Of a stretch of DNA of 51,652 bases, positions 30,908-44,973 are shown piece after piece. Source of the stretch: Priapulus caudatus (Eukaryota; Priapulida; Priapulimorpha; Priapulimorphida; Priapulidae); NCBI RefSeq assembly GCF_000485595.1, contig NW_014577236.1, positions 3,804 to 55,455 of the forward strand. Reading direction: 5' to 3'. The stretch's first letter is position 1; every line of letters begins with the position of its first letter. A program made the position numbers and the translations under genes. The notes under the pieces were generated by a model. It was not told where the DNA came from, searched no databases, and saw only the letters and a program-made list of their open reading frames with translations.

Positions 30908-30913
30908 AATAAA
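30908..30913 (+). promoter_or_regulatory. Candidate poly(A) signal of the phosphotransferase-like gene
   Basis: AATAAA lies 107 bp after the terminal TGA of exon 30. It is the first canonical hexamer downstream on this strand, and position and spacing fit a 3' UTR. Confidence 0.4.
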
Positions 30914-31065
30914 CGCGGGATAAACGAAAACACGTCTCTATAAAATAATCCAGCGTCTTTGCTGTTTTTCATAAGTCTGCTGAGCTCAAGTGAAATCACT
31001 GCTCTCTCTCTCTCTATTTCTCATATATATATATATATATATGATAATGTCTCGTACCACTAACT

Positions 31066-32455
31066 TGATTTTTTACTATGGCTCAACCTTCTGGGCTGAT
31101 TCGAGGGACTGTGAAGTCAATGACAACGTATCCAAAACACTGCTGCCGTTTTACCTGTATTGAATATAATTTTCGGTTATAAAACGTTATTTCACACGAC
31201 ATTCTGAACCTGGGTTTAGTCTTTTTTTGTATATTTGTCTGTCTTTGTATATTTTTACGACTGTTTCGCGTATTGAGACTGTTCACACAGTGAGAAGCGC
31301 GAAGGAAACTTGTGGCTAAAAGCATAGAGCGTGAACTTGTGGCGTGAAACTGTGAGAACTTGTGATGTGAGATTGTGATGTGAACTTGTGAGCGTGAAAC
31401 TTGTGGCTTGAAGCATAGCATAAGCTAAGCATAGAGCGTAATGAACTCCCTTCCCCATGTCGTTTTGGCGTGGCTCTCACTGTCTGTCATGTAGCGCCCC
31501 CTGTAGGCTATCAGGGGTTAATAATGACAAATTTTTGTCAATGATTGACAATGTTAGTTTTGACAACATGTTTGCCAACGATGTTTGTCAACGATGTTTG
31601 TCAATTTTGGACAAATGTTAATATTTGTCATTATTAAACCCTGGTACTATGCATGACCACCAATCGTGATACGCTATATAAGTATTCATCAGTCCTCGTT
31701 TCTGTTCAGGACAACCGCGGGTAATATCCCGCGGGTTCTCGCTGGGCTTACATCGAGATACGACTCACAAGAACTCAAAGGTTTTCACTGCGTTGAGCGA
31801 TTTCTGAAACAGGAGATAATGTAATATAACGCCACGTGAAAGGTCAGCTTCGTGTCACGACGTGCCAATCATGACAATCAGAAATTTTCATCAGTAATTA
31901 TGGGAATCAATGCCGGACAAGCCAGTCGGCAAAAGATCATTGATACGAACACCTTACATTTTCTAGCAATAGGCCTAAACCAATATAGGAATGAATTCGT
32001 GATTAGCACAAGAGATCAATTGCAAAGTAAAGTAGAGTTAATTAAGTGTAAATGGAGCGTTTATATTCTCGTATAAAGCACGTAAGCTTCCGTCACTCGT
32101 TGGTACAGTGACGAAAGGAATGTTTAACGACACGATTTTTAACCCCCTCACGACAAGCGTGTATGAAAAATTTAAAGTGATATCTTGATACATCATAATA
32201 ACACTATAATTAACTAAATGTTATTTTGCTTGCTAACACCTGAACTACTTATTATTTTATCTAGGGTTATCAGATAAAATAGAGATACCGGTCATCATTC
32301 TTTGAGCTGACATGTGCGCTTTATCAAGATAAACGTGTTATGATAGGTCAACTTCTATAGGTGTACTGTAAGGGCCAATTCTGTAGGGCAAGCACACTCT
32401 GTAAAGGGTGCGTGTTTTTATTTGCTGCCACTCAGTTGCTCTCCTCTCTCACTCA
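31066..32455. repeat. Long direct repeat, copy 1 (LTR-like)
   Basis: Starts GATTTTTTACTATGGCTC and runs to the GGGTGCGTGTTTTTATTT..CAGTTGCTCTCC end, matching 33850-35145 over most of its length with small differences. Copy 1 has an extra GTGAACTTGTGATGTGA-type minisatellite (about 31315-31425). It contains TGTAGCGCCCCCTGTAGG, an array of TTGTCAA/TTGACAA words (31527-31630) and CTATATAAG with a CA-rich start site 25-30 nt later, a layout typical of LTR promoters. No coding domain recognised. Confidence 0.85.
31673..31710 (+). promoter_or_regulatory. Putative LTR-type core promoter (TATA box)
   Basis: GCTATATAAGTATTCATCAGTCC. The TATATAAG box with TCAGTCC about 20-25 nt downstream resembles an LTR core promoter and initiator. 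The same sequence is kept in the second copy at about 34351-34385. Confidence 0.4.
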
Positions 32456-33000
32456 TCATATATATATATATATATATAATATATATTACTGTGTGTGTGG
32501 TTGTGTGTGTGTGTGTGTGTGTGTGTGTTTGTGTGTGGTGTGTTGTGTGTGTGTGTGTGGTTTGGTGTGTGTGTGTGTGTGTGTGGCTTGTGGTTGTGGG
32601 CTTGTGTTGTCACGTGTTAAACGAACGTAGTATGGCTTGATCGTTTGCGTACTCTCTCCTCTCTCTCTCCATCGCACACAACACACACACACACCACACA
32701 CATCACACAACCCACACGCACACACACACATACAACACACAAACACACACACACACACAACACACACACACACACACACACACACCCACACACACACATA
32801 ATATATATATATACTATATATATATATTATTATATATATAAGAAGAGAGAAGAGAGAGACGAAGAGAGAGAGAGAAGGGCGAGAGAAAAGAGTAGGGAGA
32901 ACGAGAAACAAAGAGAGACAGGAGAGCCGAGCAGAGAGAGCGAGAGAAGAGAGCGAAGAGAGAAGAGAGAGAAGAAGAGAAAAAGAGAATGATAGTATTA
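32456..33000. repeat. Microsatellite cluster (TA, GT, CA, GA)
   Basis: Consecutive TA, TGTG, ACAC, TA and GAGA tracts with frequent single-base interruptions such as GTGTGGTGTGTT. All open frames here are repeat artefacts. The interruption pattern looks like indel noise as much as true variation. Confidence 0.95.
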
Positions 33001-33841
33001 AGTATTATGCGCACATGTAGATTATCACAAAGAGGCTTGCTTCTTGCCTTGTGCGCACGAACATTGCTGGATGGCCATGCGGTGCGAATCTAGTCGTGTT
33101 TGTTGTCCAATCGTCTGCTGCCTCCATTTCTAATCACGCAGTAGATGTACGATCGATCGTGGTATGCTCAGAGTACCATGAGCCTGCCGTGAATACTGCA
33201 ATTAAAGATCGGCGAAATATAGTTCCAAACCGGGAGATTCCGGATCGTGTTTGGCCTCGTAGTTGATTTCAATGGAACGCTTGATATAACCCCACGATTG
33301 GTAATATCATATAAATAATGTGACAATGATTTCGTGAACTCGTAGCATTATATCAGGAGCAATAATCCTATTATCCTATATCTACGGCCTATAATACTGA
33401 TCGGTTTGCTCACCCTGGTTATTGGCAAGCCATTACCCTCAAAAATCATTTCTAAAGATTTAAAGCCTAGAATCCCAAATCAAATTTTACAAGCTATTAA
33501 TCAATTTACAAAGTTGAAAATTATAATTAACGAGAAAGTAACGAATCTTATTATACGAAACATAAGTTATAGTTTACAATTATTAACATGTTAGGAATTC
33601 AATTACAAGATTCTAAATTAATTTACACCACATTTTCAAATCATTTACGAAAATACAAATCAATTATATTTCTACATATTAGCAAATTACAAAAGTCTAC
33701 CATTAATCATGGTATCTACAAACCAGTCTACTGTTTGAAAATCAATTCATAAAAGCACACAATTTATTAACATCGTTTACAAATCAATTTACAAGTATCT
33801 AAATTATTTAAATGCATTACAAATCAATTTACGAAAGAAAA
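33001..33841. other. AT-rich non-coding stretch with CAAATCAATTTAC words
   Basis: 33470-33840 repeats loosely the words ACAAATCAATTTAC and TTTACAAA. No coding frame or gene signature. A single N follows at 33842, immediately before the second long direct repeat. Confidence 0.5.
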
Positions 33842-33849
33842 NCTAGCTT

Positions 33850-35145
33850 GATTTTTTACTATGGCTCAACCTTCTGGGCTGATTCGAGGGACTGTGAAGT
33901 CAATGACAACGTATCCAAAACACTGCTGCCGTTTTACCTGTATTGAATATAATTTTCGGTTATAAAACGTTATTTCACACGACATTCTGAACCTGGGTTT
34001 AGTATTTTTTGGTATATTTGTTTGTCTTTGTATATTTTTACGACTGTTTCGCGTATTGAGACTGTTCACACAGTGAGAAGCGCGATGGCAACTTGTGGCT
34101 AAGCATAGAGCGTAATGACCCCCTTCCCCATGTTGCTTTGGCGTGGCTCTAACAGTGGGCTCTCACTGTCTGTCACGTAGCGCCCCCTGTAGGCCATCAG
34201 GGGTTAATAATGACAAATTTTTGTCAATGATTGACAATGTTAGTTCTGACAACATGTTTGCCAACGATGTTTGTCAATTTTGGACAAATGTTAATATTTG
34301 TTATATTATTAAACCCTGGTACTATGCATGACCACCCAATCGTGATACGCTATATAAGTATTCATCAGTCCTCGTTTCTGTTCAGGACAACCACGGGTAA
34401 AACGCTTACATCGAGATACGACTCACAAGAACTCAAAGGTTTTCACTGCGTTGAGCGATTTCTGAAACAGGAGATAATGTAATATAACGCCACGTGAAAG
34501 GTCAGCTTCGTGTCACGACTTGCCAATCATGACAATCAGAAATTTTTATCAGTAATTATGGGAATCAATGCCGGACAAGCCAGTCGGCAAACGATCACTG
34601 ATACGAACACCTTCAATTTTCGAGCAATAGGCCTAAACCAAATATAGGAGTAAATTCGTGATTACCACAAGAGATCAATTGCAAAGTAAAGTAGAGTTAA
34701 TTAAGTGTAAATGTAACGTTTATATCCTCGTATGAAGCACGTAAGCTTCCGCCACTCGTTGGTACAGTGACGAAAGGATTGTTTAACGACACGATTTTTA
34801 ACCCCCTCACGACACGCGTGTATGGGAAATTTAAAGTGATATCTTGATACACATAATAACACTAATAATTAACATGGTTTTTTGCTTGCTTAACACTAAC
34901 TACTAATATTTTTTATCTTAGGGTATCAGATAAATAGAGATACCGGTCTCATTCTTTGAGCTGACATGCGTTTATCAAAGATAAACGTGTATATAGGTCA
35001 ACTCTAAGGTGGACTGTAAAGTGGACTCTGAGGTGGACTCTGAGGTGAACTCTAAGGTGGACTCTGTTTGGAGTGTGCTTGCCTCTACAAGATTGGCCCT
35101 TTTAAGGGTGCGTGTTTTTATTTTGCTCTCCCTCAGTTGCTCTCC
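33850..35145. repeat. Long direct repeat, copy 2 (LTR-like)
   Basis: Second copy of the 31066-32455 repeat in the same orientation, beginning eight bases after a lone N. Differences include loss of the GTGAACTTG minisatellite and scattered single-base indels. The pair may be the two LTRs or other direct ends of an element with a non-coding interior, or unmerged haplotypes. Confidence 0.85.
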
Positions 35146-35173
35146 TTCTCTCTCTCATTCTCCTCTCTCCTCT

Positions 35174-35217
<44 letters not shown>

Positions 35218-35256
35218 GCTCTCTCTCTCTTATATATATATATATATATATATATA
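35140..35256. repeat. (CT)n and (TA)n microsatellite
   Basis: CT/CCTCT run to about 35230, then a TA run to 35256. Non-coding. Confidence 0.95.
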
Positions 35257-35300
35257 ACAAAGTCAAGGTATAGTATAAGGTGTTTAAAGTTTAATTGACG

Positions 35301-35340
35301 AGCTTTCGAGATTACATCTCTTCATCAGGTCAGCAGACAT
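35301..35340 (-). ncRNA. Hammerhead-like core at the Penelope-element end
   Basis: On the minus strand CTGATGA is followed by AGAGATGTAATCTC, which can form a five-pair stem (GAGAT/ATCTC) with a three-base loop, then GAAA. CTGATGA, stem, GAAA is the hammerhead ribozyme core, and such ribozymes are known in Penelope-like elements. However, the flanking stems I and III do not pair convincingly by eye, so activity is doubtful. It may be a degenerate copy. Confidence 0.4.
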
Positions 35341-35454
35341 TGGAATAGAATCAAATAATCAAAAACAAATACAATGCGTTATAGATAATCAAAAATGAAT
35401 GATTCACACAATTCGCGCGTTGCCATGAATACGGACGACAAAAGAACACGCACA

Positions 35455-36316
<862 letters not shown>

Positions 36317-36336
36317 ATATATGTGTGTGTGTGTGT

Positions 36337-36371
<35 letters not shown>

Positions 36372-36639
36372 TGTGTGTGTGTGTGTGTGTGTGTTGGTGT
36401 GTGTGTTGTGTGTGTGTGTGTGTTGTTTGTGTGCGCGCGCCCCAATCTTCTCCTACAAACTGCTCAGAATGGTTGTTGCAAGTCTAGCCATGGAAGAAGT
36501 TAGATTCTATACGGCTACAGCGTTATGGTCACGCCTTCTCAACATCACCAGTAACGTGAAGCAGCTGAACTGCTTAAATTGTTCATTCTCAGCAGAAGGT
36601 ATACGTGCCAGCTCTCATGTGACACACCGTTAGCACACA

Positions 36640-38395
36640 TTACTATATATACGATCTTACTAGCGCATATTCTCTGGATATCATCTGAAGTATGTAGCCT
36701 ACTAAGCAGAGACATGGTTTTCGCGTTTCTGCTGATTCGCTGGGTATATGGAGGCGAGACAGGAATTGCAAATACACATACGCACACAGCGCGTGCGCAT
36801 CGCATGAATGAAATTAGGAGTGTAGGCCTATATTGGATTAGATATCTCTATATTATACACTGATACAACTGATAAAATTACTTGCTTTCACAAAACACAT
36901 AAATATTGCGCAGAACTACAGCTGCTATTACAATCCACACGTAATTTGGCATCTATTTACAACAGCTTACAGAGTTACGATGAAGGCGGCGTACGAGGCT
37001 ACGCAGCTTGTGCGAGAATAAATTCACGGATGCTCACAATTACTGTCGTATACATGATCACTTCGCAAAGGGACATTGCGGTGTGATGCCGGTCACGATT
37101 TAACTGCAGTCTACTGGTTTTTTTTCCCTCTCATGTGATTCCTTACATGTGTTCGTCTCTCAGATTAGTAAACGTAAAATAATCGTACCGGCAATTTACT
37201 TCCTAATACTAATTTAACTGTAAATGAATATACGTCGAATCCGTAGAGCATTCAAGATGCAATGTGAGTATTCGACTTGTGATTTCCCGTTAACGTATAT
37301 CACTAATCGACACCACAAGAGTTTCATCTGAAAGAGTGATATACCTAGTACGTTAATATTCGGCATGGTAATTTTAAAAGTATGTAGCACGGGTAAATCA
37401 CAATGCACTACGTAGACAATATGGAGGAAGTAAGGCGTGTTGTTCTCTCGTTTACGCGTGAATATTTTGGAGTCGTTCAAAATTCTGACATAATTATATA
37501 AGTGTATTATAATATTTGAGACGTAGACGTTTATAAACAAACGTATTCGTCATACACAGTACCCAGGAAACCTATAACAGGCCATGTGTATCTCTCATCA
37601 TTACATGCGTCATACGCGGAGTTATCGTGTGTTAAATAGTAGCAAGGCTAAACTAATTGTTTGTCGTATTCGGCATACATAGCAGTTTACAGAACACATT
37701 ACAGTAAATATACAACGACGTGTAATCTATGCCACAAATAATATTTAAATAACTCTCTGTACATTGTTGGCTTTTTTTACAAATGAGATACGGTAATAAA
37801 TAATATTTTAAGAGAAGAACTCGATCTATGCCGAGGAGTATGCTCAGGTACGCCACAGCTATTCTAGTCATTACTTGTTCGCGACTTTAAAATGTAACAG
37901 TTTCCTTATGTATGTGCAATCTACGGCAAACGATGGCACTCGCATGATATTTATCTGTTTAGCTTCCATTCAAAGAGAAAAGTCGTAGTACATTAGTTCC
38001 CAAATGTTGCATTGCGACTTCGCGATACTGCAATATGTATGGCACCGACATCTATCGACGTAGTTCACGTAGGTAATATTGGCTCACTATTTCTGCCTAA
38101 AAACTAAAATTTCGGCCACGTGTCCACGAAGAGAGCGTCGGTACGTCTATATACCGGGAAAGCTTATACGAAATAGCAGGTATTGCGGGAGGCAACGCTC
38201 TCCCGTGAGAAGCGATCATCCGCTTTTGTCCGCCGCTGCGTGGCGGGTCTGTCGCCGGCACCATCGCTCGCGTGGCCGCACGTGACGTCAGCCTCCTCCT
38301 CCTTGCTCGTCGCTAGCCCGTCACGTAGCGGCAGACTTGGTACGATCATGCTTTGCACCCGACGCCTCTGTGGAGAGACAGATGGATACATATAT
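36640..38395. other. Intergenic stretch, no supported gene
   Basis: Short frames on both strands without family resemblance. Moderate AT content. 38160-38340 is GC-richer with CGCTCGCGTGGCCGC-type words but no exon structure that I can defend. Confidence 0.45.
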
Positions 38396-38512
38396 ATAAT
38401 ATATAATATATATATATGTGTGTGTGTGTGTGTTGTGTGTGTGTGTGTGTGTGTGTGCTGTGTGTTGTGTGTGTGGTGTGTGTGTGTGTGTGTGTGTTGT
38501 GTGTGTGTTATA
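38390..38512. repeat. TA and interrupted (GT)n microsatellite
   Basis: TA run then GT repeat with frequent single-base interruptions. Confidence 0.95.
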
Positions 38513-38579
38513 GGAAACTAGAGGCACTCGGAGAGCACAGACCTCGCGCAAGGAGCTCAATTCTCTGCACTGTGAAATT

Positions 38580-38962
38580 TTTATTAATTAATTAATTAAT
38601 TAAATAATTTAATTGGATCGGATCACCACCAAATGTAATCAATTCTAAGTTACCCCATTTTCTAACTTATCCTAAAAATTTAGTTACTTAATTAATTAAT
38701 TAATTAATTGGATCCGGATCACCACAAATTGTAATCATTCTAAGTTACCCCATGTCTTACCTATCTTGAAAATTTAATTAATTAATTGGATCCGGATCAC
38801 CACCAAAATCTCATCAATTCTAAGTTAGGCGATTTCTGACCTATCGTGAAAATTTTATGACAATCCGTTCATAACTTTTTCAGTTAGGCTGTACACGCAC
38901 AAACCAACAAACACACGCCGGTGAAAACATAACCTCCTGCCAACCCCTTGGCGGAGGTAATA
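38580..38962. repeat. Dispersed repeat with three tandem GGATCCGGATCACC units
   Basis: Three units of about 75-100 bp each start TTAATTAATTGGATC(C)GGATCACCAC and contain TCATTCTAAGTTA. The last continues through ATGACAATCCGTTCATAAC to a short inverted end ACCTCC..GGCGGAGGT. This sequence type is a widespread interspersed repeat. Class not assigned. Confidence 0.7.
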
Positions 38963-39115
38963 ACTGATATTTATATGTATTAACCTACTTTGATTTACAT
39001 TGACTTTTAAATCTAAAACCCTGCGTAAAGTTACGTCATTCGAATTTACCATTTAAAACTACTAGACGAACTGAGAGATAGTATTTAATCAAAACGTGCG
39101 ACAGAAAAAAAACGT

Positions 39116-42100
39116 TTACATTCCGTCTACAATCGCATATCTATGCGAATCTGATCCTGAACTTGAACTCTGGCTTCTACTTAGCCTAGATTTACTCACC
39201 CGCCGTCTCCGAGCTTGCGGCTCGCGTCTCAGTATGAACGCGTAATGTCGTTCGTCATCCCAGCACTCTTGAAACCGCAAAGGGCAATCATCAGGCATCA
39301 GCTTCCGCTCATCTGTGACGTAACGCAGTGACCCAGCGCATTAAACATACATCGATACAAAAAATTGATACAATTGACTACAAATTGATTACAACAAATA
39401 TAAAATTGATACAAATTAATACAAAACACCAATTAATGGCCACCAAACCACCAAAATAATTGGCAGTGGGATTAAAATGCTGCAGAAACAAATTGGGCAG
39501 ATGTGGAAGAGTTGAGCTCGACTTCACGTGATCTCGAATGTCTTGAGTGTAGATTGACAGTAAGTCGTGAGAATCAAACTCCTTGATTCTTTTTTGAACG
39601 TCGCGAGCTTGCCAACAGGGACATTTGTAGTCAATCATCTCGAGTGTATGTTCTGAGTTTACGTCGATTTTCAGATTTAATTCGCCACCGCTAATATACT
39701 CCATGAGATAACCTTATATGACAATAGGTATTTTACAATAAACTGTCCTATAAATTTCACATTTACTAATAATTTCGTATTTATTTGCTATCGCTGCACG
39801 AGAAATGGTCAGTCGTCTGTAGGCGTTTTGTGTGGAAATGGGAAAAGAGGAGAGCTAACTTGAGATACTTACAGAAATTCTCGGGTATTTTGCACACTTC
39901 ACGGAGAGAGAATCTGTCTGGATCCTCCTCGATCCTGTAGCAGTGCAGTAATAGACGGATAACCTCCCGAGCAGAGGTCATCTGAGATATCAGTAGGCTC
40001 TTGTAGTATAACTGCAAAGCGTCATAGCAGAACGTCGTGCGAACTTATGGATCCCATCGCGTAAAAACGGATATAATGGCATGACGGTGGGCGAAACTTG
40101 GACGGGCGAAACGAGAACATTCTCAAAACGATTAACTCAAAACTCAAACAAATACAAAACAACAACAGAAAAACAGTAAAACAGAAACAACTTTCTTACA
40201 ACTATAAAAACTATTGCAGAAACGATATATTTTAGTTAATTTAGTTAACCTAATTGCAGCTGCAATGGACTATACTGAACTATTGGATTGACCTCCCACT
40301 AGTACCTGAATACTACCAGTGAACTAACCCCCCCCCCCGCTGTAGCATTTACTGTGAAAGCAGCTGCGTGGCCTCGGGTTGAGGAAACGGGGGTAGGCAC
40401 CGCCCTATGCGCCACATAGGCACGGGAAGGGATTTAACTTTTTTAAGTACCTGAAATTTATTCATTACCTAGAAGATCGATACGCCGTATCGTCCGGAAG
40501 GTGTCGCTAGCAGGCTATCGAGAGAAATGGTTCTTCTGCTTATGATGACCCTAACCCTAACCCTAACCACGCTCAGTAACTAGCGACCCTAGTAGTGATG
40601 GTTAGTTATTGAATCGTTATCTCTGTAAGGATTTTATGGATCATTCGATAATTTTATTTAGTACTTAATCGGCTATGTTTTTACTATATTTAGGCGTGCC
40701 TTCGCATATAAACAGTAAAACAAAGAGATTTACACATAAGCAACTCAAATATTTAGCCAGGAAATGAATTAAAATGACTCACCCCTTCTATCAGGTTTGC
40801 AACGTGTATTTTGACCAACCCGCCTCTTCTCATACTTAGATAAAACCTGAAAATAATCAAGACAGTGGTCTATGGGCTGGCTGTTGATACCTTGCTCAAT
40901 ACGCTTGCAGCAAGCTCGCGGAACTATTTTTTAATGAATTTATTCATTGCGCACAGAATGTGTAATGGCGTTACAAGGTTATAATTCCCCTTAAATATGA
41001 ACAGTCATTGAATCAGCCTACATACCGAGAGCCGCCGTTGGGATGGCAAGATTGCAAGACCAATGGACTCGCATCGTCCTCTAGTATAATCATGTTCCGT
41101 AGAAGATGATCTATAACATGTTAAGATAATTCATAACCGTGGTCAATTATTTCACGGAATGTATTAACACAAAACAAAACAAAATTATTGCATTCGATAC
41201 AAATAATAAAGTTTCGTTCATTTTCGGCTAATATAAATCTCTGCTATTCCAGGACTAGATATGAGTAAAGGCATCGACGATACAATGAAGGCCAAAAAAT
41301 GTTACCTTCCCTCCGCTATGCACCACAATTATATGGGATGTAGCGGGGGGGAAATCCGATTTACCTCGTTTTTTTAGTCCGACTTCCATTGTCACGTAAT
41401 ACAGTTTCGGGTCCTTCGTTTTCATCTTGCACTTATTAAGTACGAGGCTGACCATGTCCCGGCTTGTAGTGCTCTTTGAAACGAGGATGGTTTTGTACTC
41501 GATGTCAGACCTCACTGCTCGCGCGTACACCTTAATGGCACTCTAGAAATATGTAGAAAAAAATGATTTCATTATGCGAGTTCAATAAATTTATTGCGAC
41601 CAGCTATAAAGAATTCACAATGAATGGAATAATTTCTCGTGCTTACTGGGCATTCGTATGTATTTGGCACAGTGACAGTTTTTTTTCTGCGTGCGAATAT
41701 AGTGATACTACGTCGGACACACGCCGATAAAACCACGATATCAGTACACGCGTCAAGCCAAGTACCAGCAGAGGTATAATGCGACGCATTGTCGGTTTGT
41801 ATAAGGAAACTTCTCTAGCTGATGGGTAAACTAGCGTCCTAATCCGGCAGTCCATTCCTGTCACACTTGGCAGCGTTTCAAACTCTAGTGCCAATATCAC
41901 TTTCACAACTGACAGAACAAAGAACGTCGACAAAGCCGCATCGAAACGTGCCGACGTTTTCAGGCGCAATGCTATCTTTATTTAAGCATTAGCCACGCGC
42001 GAGGCGGGCAAGCGTAAATCCTGTCAAGTGCATAGTTTCGTAGATTTTTCCCCTTTATGGTGACATGCGCGCCACAAGCATCGATATTCCAGTGCACCTG

Positions 42101-42731
42101 TACTTACTTAGTCCACGGCAAAGGAGGTTAAACCCTACATGAATACTGAGCTCGGCAGCACTTTCATGTTTTCTTTACGGCACCCACCGAACTCGAAATA
42201 GTACAAAAAGCAGAAAAAAATCATGGGGCAGATAGAAACAGCGTTAAGGGGAGATTGGAAAGAAAATCAGCGACCACGTCCAAAGTGTGTCCAAGTTGTG
42301 TTTATACAACATACCAGGAGTCTATCAAAAGAGATACATGATTATACATGATTACATGATTATGATGAACATACATGATACATGATACATGATTACATGA
42401 TTACATGATACATGATACATGATTATGATGAACATACATGATACATGATACATGATACATGATTATGATGAGCATACATGATTATTAACCATATATAATT
42501 AAATATGGGCTGGTATTTATATAATAAAATTGTTGAGTAAAATTACGTCGTGTTATGTCCCTTTCAATCACATTTAAATACTGCGTTGCATGTGTCATGA
42601 AGCAATTGAGTCACGATGCAGTTTAGATTTATCATTATTTATCAACTATTTAGCTGGTGGGCTATTTCTTCTATTCTAATGTTCTTCATTTTGCTTTATT
42701 TTATTTAATATATATAATATATATATATATA

Positions 42732-42781
<50 letters not shown>

Positions 42782-42841
42782 TGCTATGTGTGTGTGTGTG
42801 TGTGTGTGTGTGGTGTGTTGTGTGTGTGTGTGTGTGTGTGT

Positions 42842-42879
<38 letters not shown>

Positions 42880-44942
42880 TTGTGTGTGCGCGGAGCGCGT
42901 GCGTGCGTGCGCTTGTGTGTGTGTGTGTGTGTGTGTTGTGTGTGTTACTGTTTTAATTTTCACGGAGCTGTCAATTCATAGCAAATGAAACTACGGGACG
43001 GAAGAATTTCCGGTTGTATGAGCCAGTTAAATAGAGTTCATAGTTTTTAATCTTGCTAGTGCGTTTCTTGTAATTGAAATAATAGCTATAATAATTAAGA
43101 CTTTACGTGTACCTGTACAACTTGTTCTGTGCTCTGCTTTGTCGAACACCGAACAAACTTAGTTACCAACTACAATATATTCGACATACAGGAGCTCCTC
43201 GAATGGCGACACTTGGTGTATATAAGTATTACTTGCGTTTATTCAAGATACACGGGTTCTGCACGTGCTCAAACCACTCATAAACGTGCGATAATATAGA
43301 CGTGTTAATCGACACTATACTAATATTGCCGATAATCCTGGTAACTAACAATACACAGTGTGTTGTATGTTTAGGCATTTGACAATACACTGTGTATTGT
43401 TAGCGAGCTTTCAACAATACACTGTGTATTGTTGAATACCTTCTAACAATACACTGTGTATTGTAGTAGGTTCCTTTGAGCTTTCAACAATACACTGTGT
43501 ATTGTTGAATACCTTCTAACAATACACTGTGTATTGTAGTAGGTTCCTTTGAGCTTTCAACAATACACTGTTTATTGTTGAACACCTTCTAACAATACAC
43601 TTTTCTTCTTTTTTTCTTTTTTAATTAGTATACTTTTTAATTTGTAAACTTGAAATTGACATTTATTTAAATGAATTTATTGAAATTATTTGATTGATTT
43701 TATTAAATTTATTGAAAATGAAATTGAATTTAAATACACAGTTGTTAGATACCTACTACAATACACAGTGTATTGTTAGAAGGTGTTCAATAATACACAG
43801 TGTATTGTTGAAAGCTCATAGGTACCTACTACAATACACAGTGTATTGTTAGAAGGTGTTCAATAATACACCCTGTATTGTTGAAAGTGTATTGTTAGTT
43901 ACCAGGATTATCTGAATATAGATACGTGTATGTTTACACGAATCAATATCGTTCGTGATAATCACGTGGATCGGGGGATATACGACGACGCGTCCGCTTT
44001 GTTTAGACAAACGCGCGTCTTTACAATTGATCACTGTCCGCTGATGTATATGTGACATACACGAGCAGTACACACAATAACCCGACACACGCCTTTCTGT
44101 AACGAATGGTGTCATATCTTAATCTAAAAATTGCATGTTCAATAGTGAAATGGCTCAGATGACATGATATGATGCGAACAACAACATATCATCATTATAT
44201 ATCGTTATCATGCGATCTATCGTTTATGTCATTCTGCCGGCAGTGTATGTACGCCCAGTACAGTTTCACTCCAGGGTTTGTCGCATGCGCATAGCGTACG
44301 CTCGCATTCAAATCGCAAACTTTTACTAGCCGTTGTGTTTGGCTAGCCCCCGTAGCCGTGCTGTCTTGCTTGTAGTCGCCAATGCGTGTCTGCTAGTTAC
44401 AAAACAGCCTGCGGACATTATCTCAAACGAAAGGACAATCATGTCCGCCAATGATTGCGGCCACTTTTCTCCCGTGGAAACCCATGTATAGGCGCCGGAA
44501 ATGTCAAATAGCGGTGTTTTTGTCGTAAATCTCTCGATCTCGTTGCTACGAATGCGCTTCGTCACGTATAGTAGTACTGTGAGACCGGACGTCGGCGCGA
44601 GAGGGCGCGCGCGTTGCACACATAGATATCTGTATCTATGGCTCTGGTCGACAGTTACGCCTGGATAGCGAAAAAGTACATAGCATCATAAAGATAAATG
44701 AATTCACTAACGTTTGGGCTAATAAGCGTAAAAAACGATGAGTGTTCATGCTAGAATTTTTATACGTGTGATGACTACCGCAAAAAAATAGGTAGGCCTA
44801 TATTCGATAACCATTGATGGACTATGGCGTCAGTAGCTCTACCCGCGTAGCTTACCGCTCAGCCACAGGCCTGCGACGCAATATGCTGATGAGTACCAAT
44901 AATATTTACACACACTCTGTTTACACACACTCGCGCGCACGC

Positions 44943-44973
<31 letters not shown>

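Noticed and set aside
36462-36600. Possible exon MVVASLAMEEVRFYTATA.. between an AG and a GTATAC donor
   Set aside because: It looks protein-like, but there are no partner exons, no recognised family, and it starts directly after a GT repeat. Not enough to call.
40548-40568. Chromosome end suggested by CCCTAA repeats
   Set aside because: Only three units, inside an intron, with genes and repeats continuing on both sides.
41643-41969. 108-codon minus frame as an additional RA-gene exon
   Set aside because: No domain resemblance. The phase-0 acceptor at 41543 can join exon 46875-47054 directly.
43343-43870. CRISPR-like array, because of regularly repeated CAATACACTGTGTATTG words
   Set aside because: Spacers are themselves repeated, arms are inverted, and the context is an animal intron. 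A fold-back transposable element explains it.
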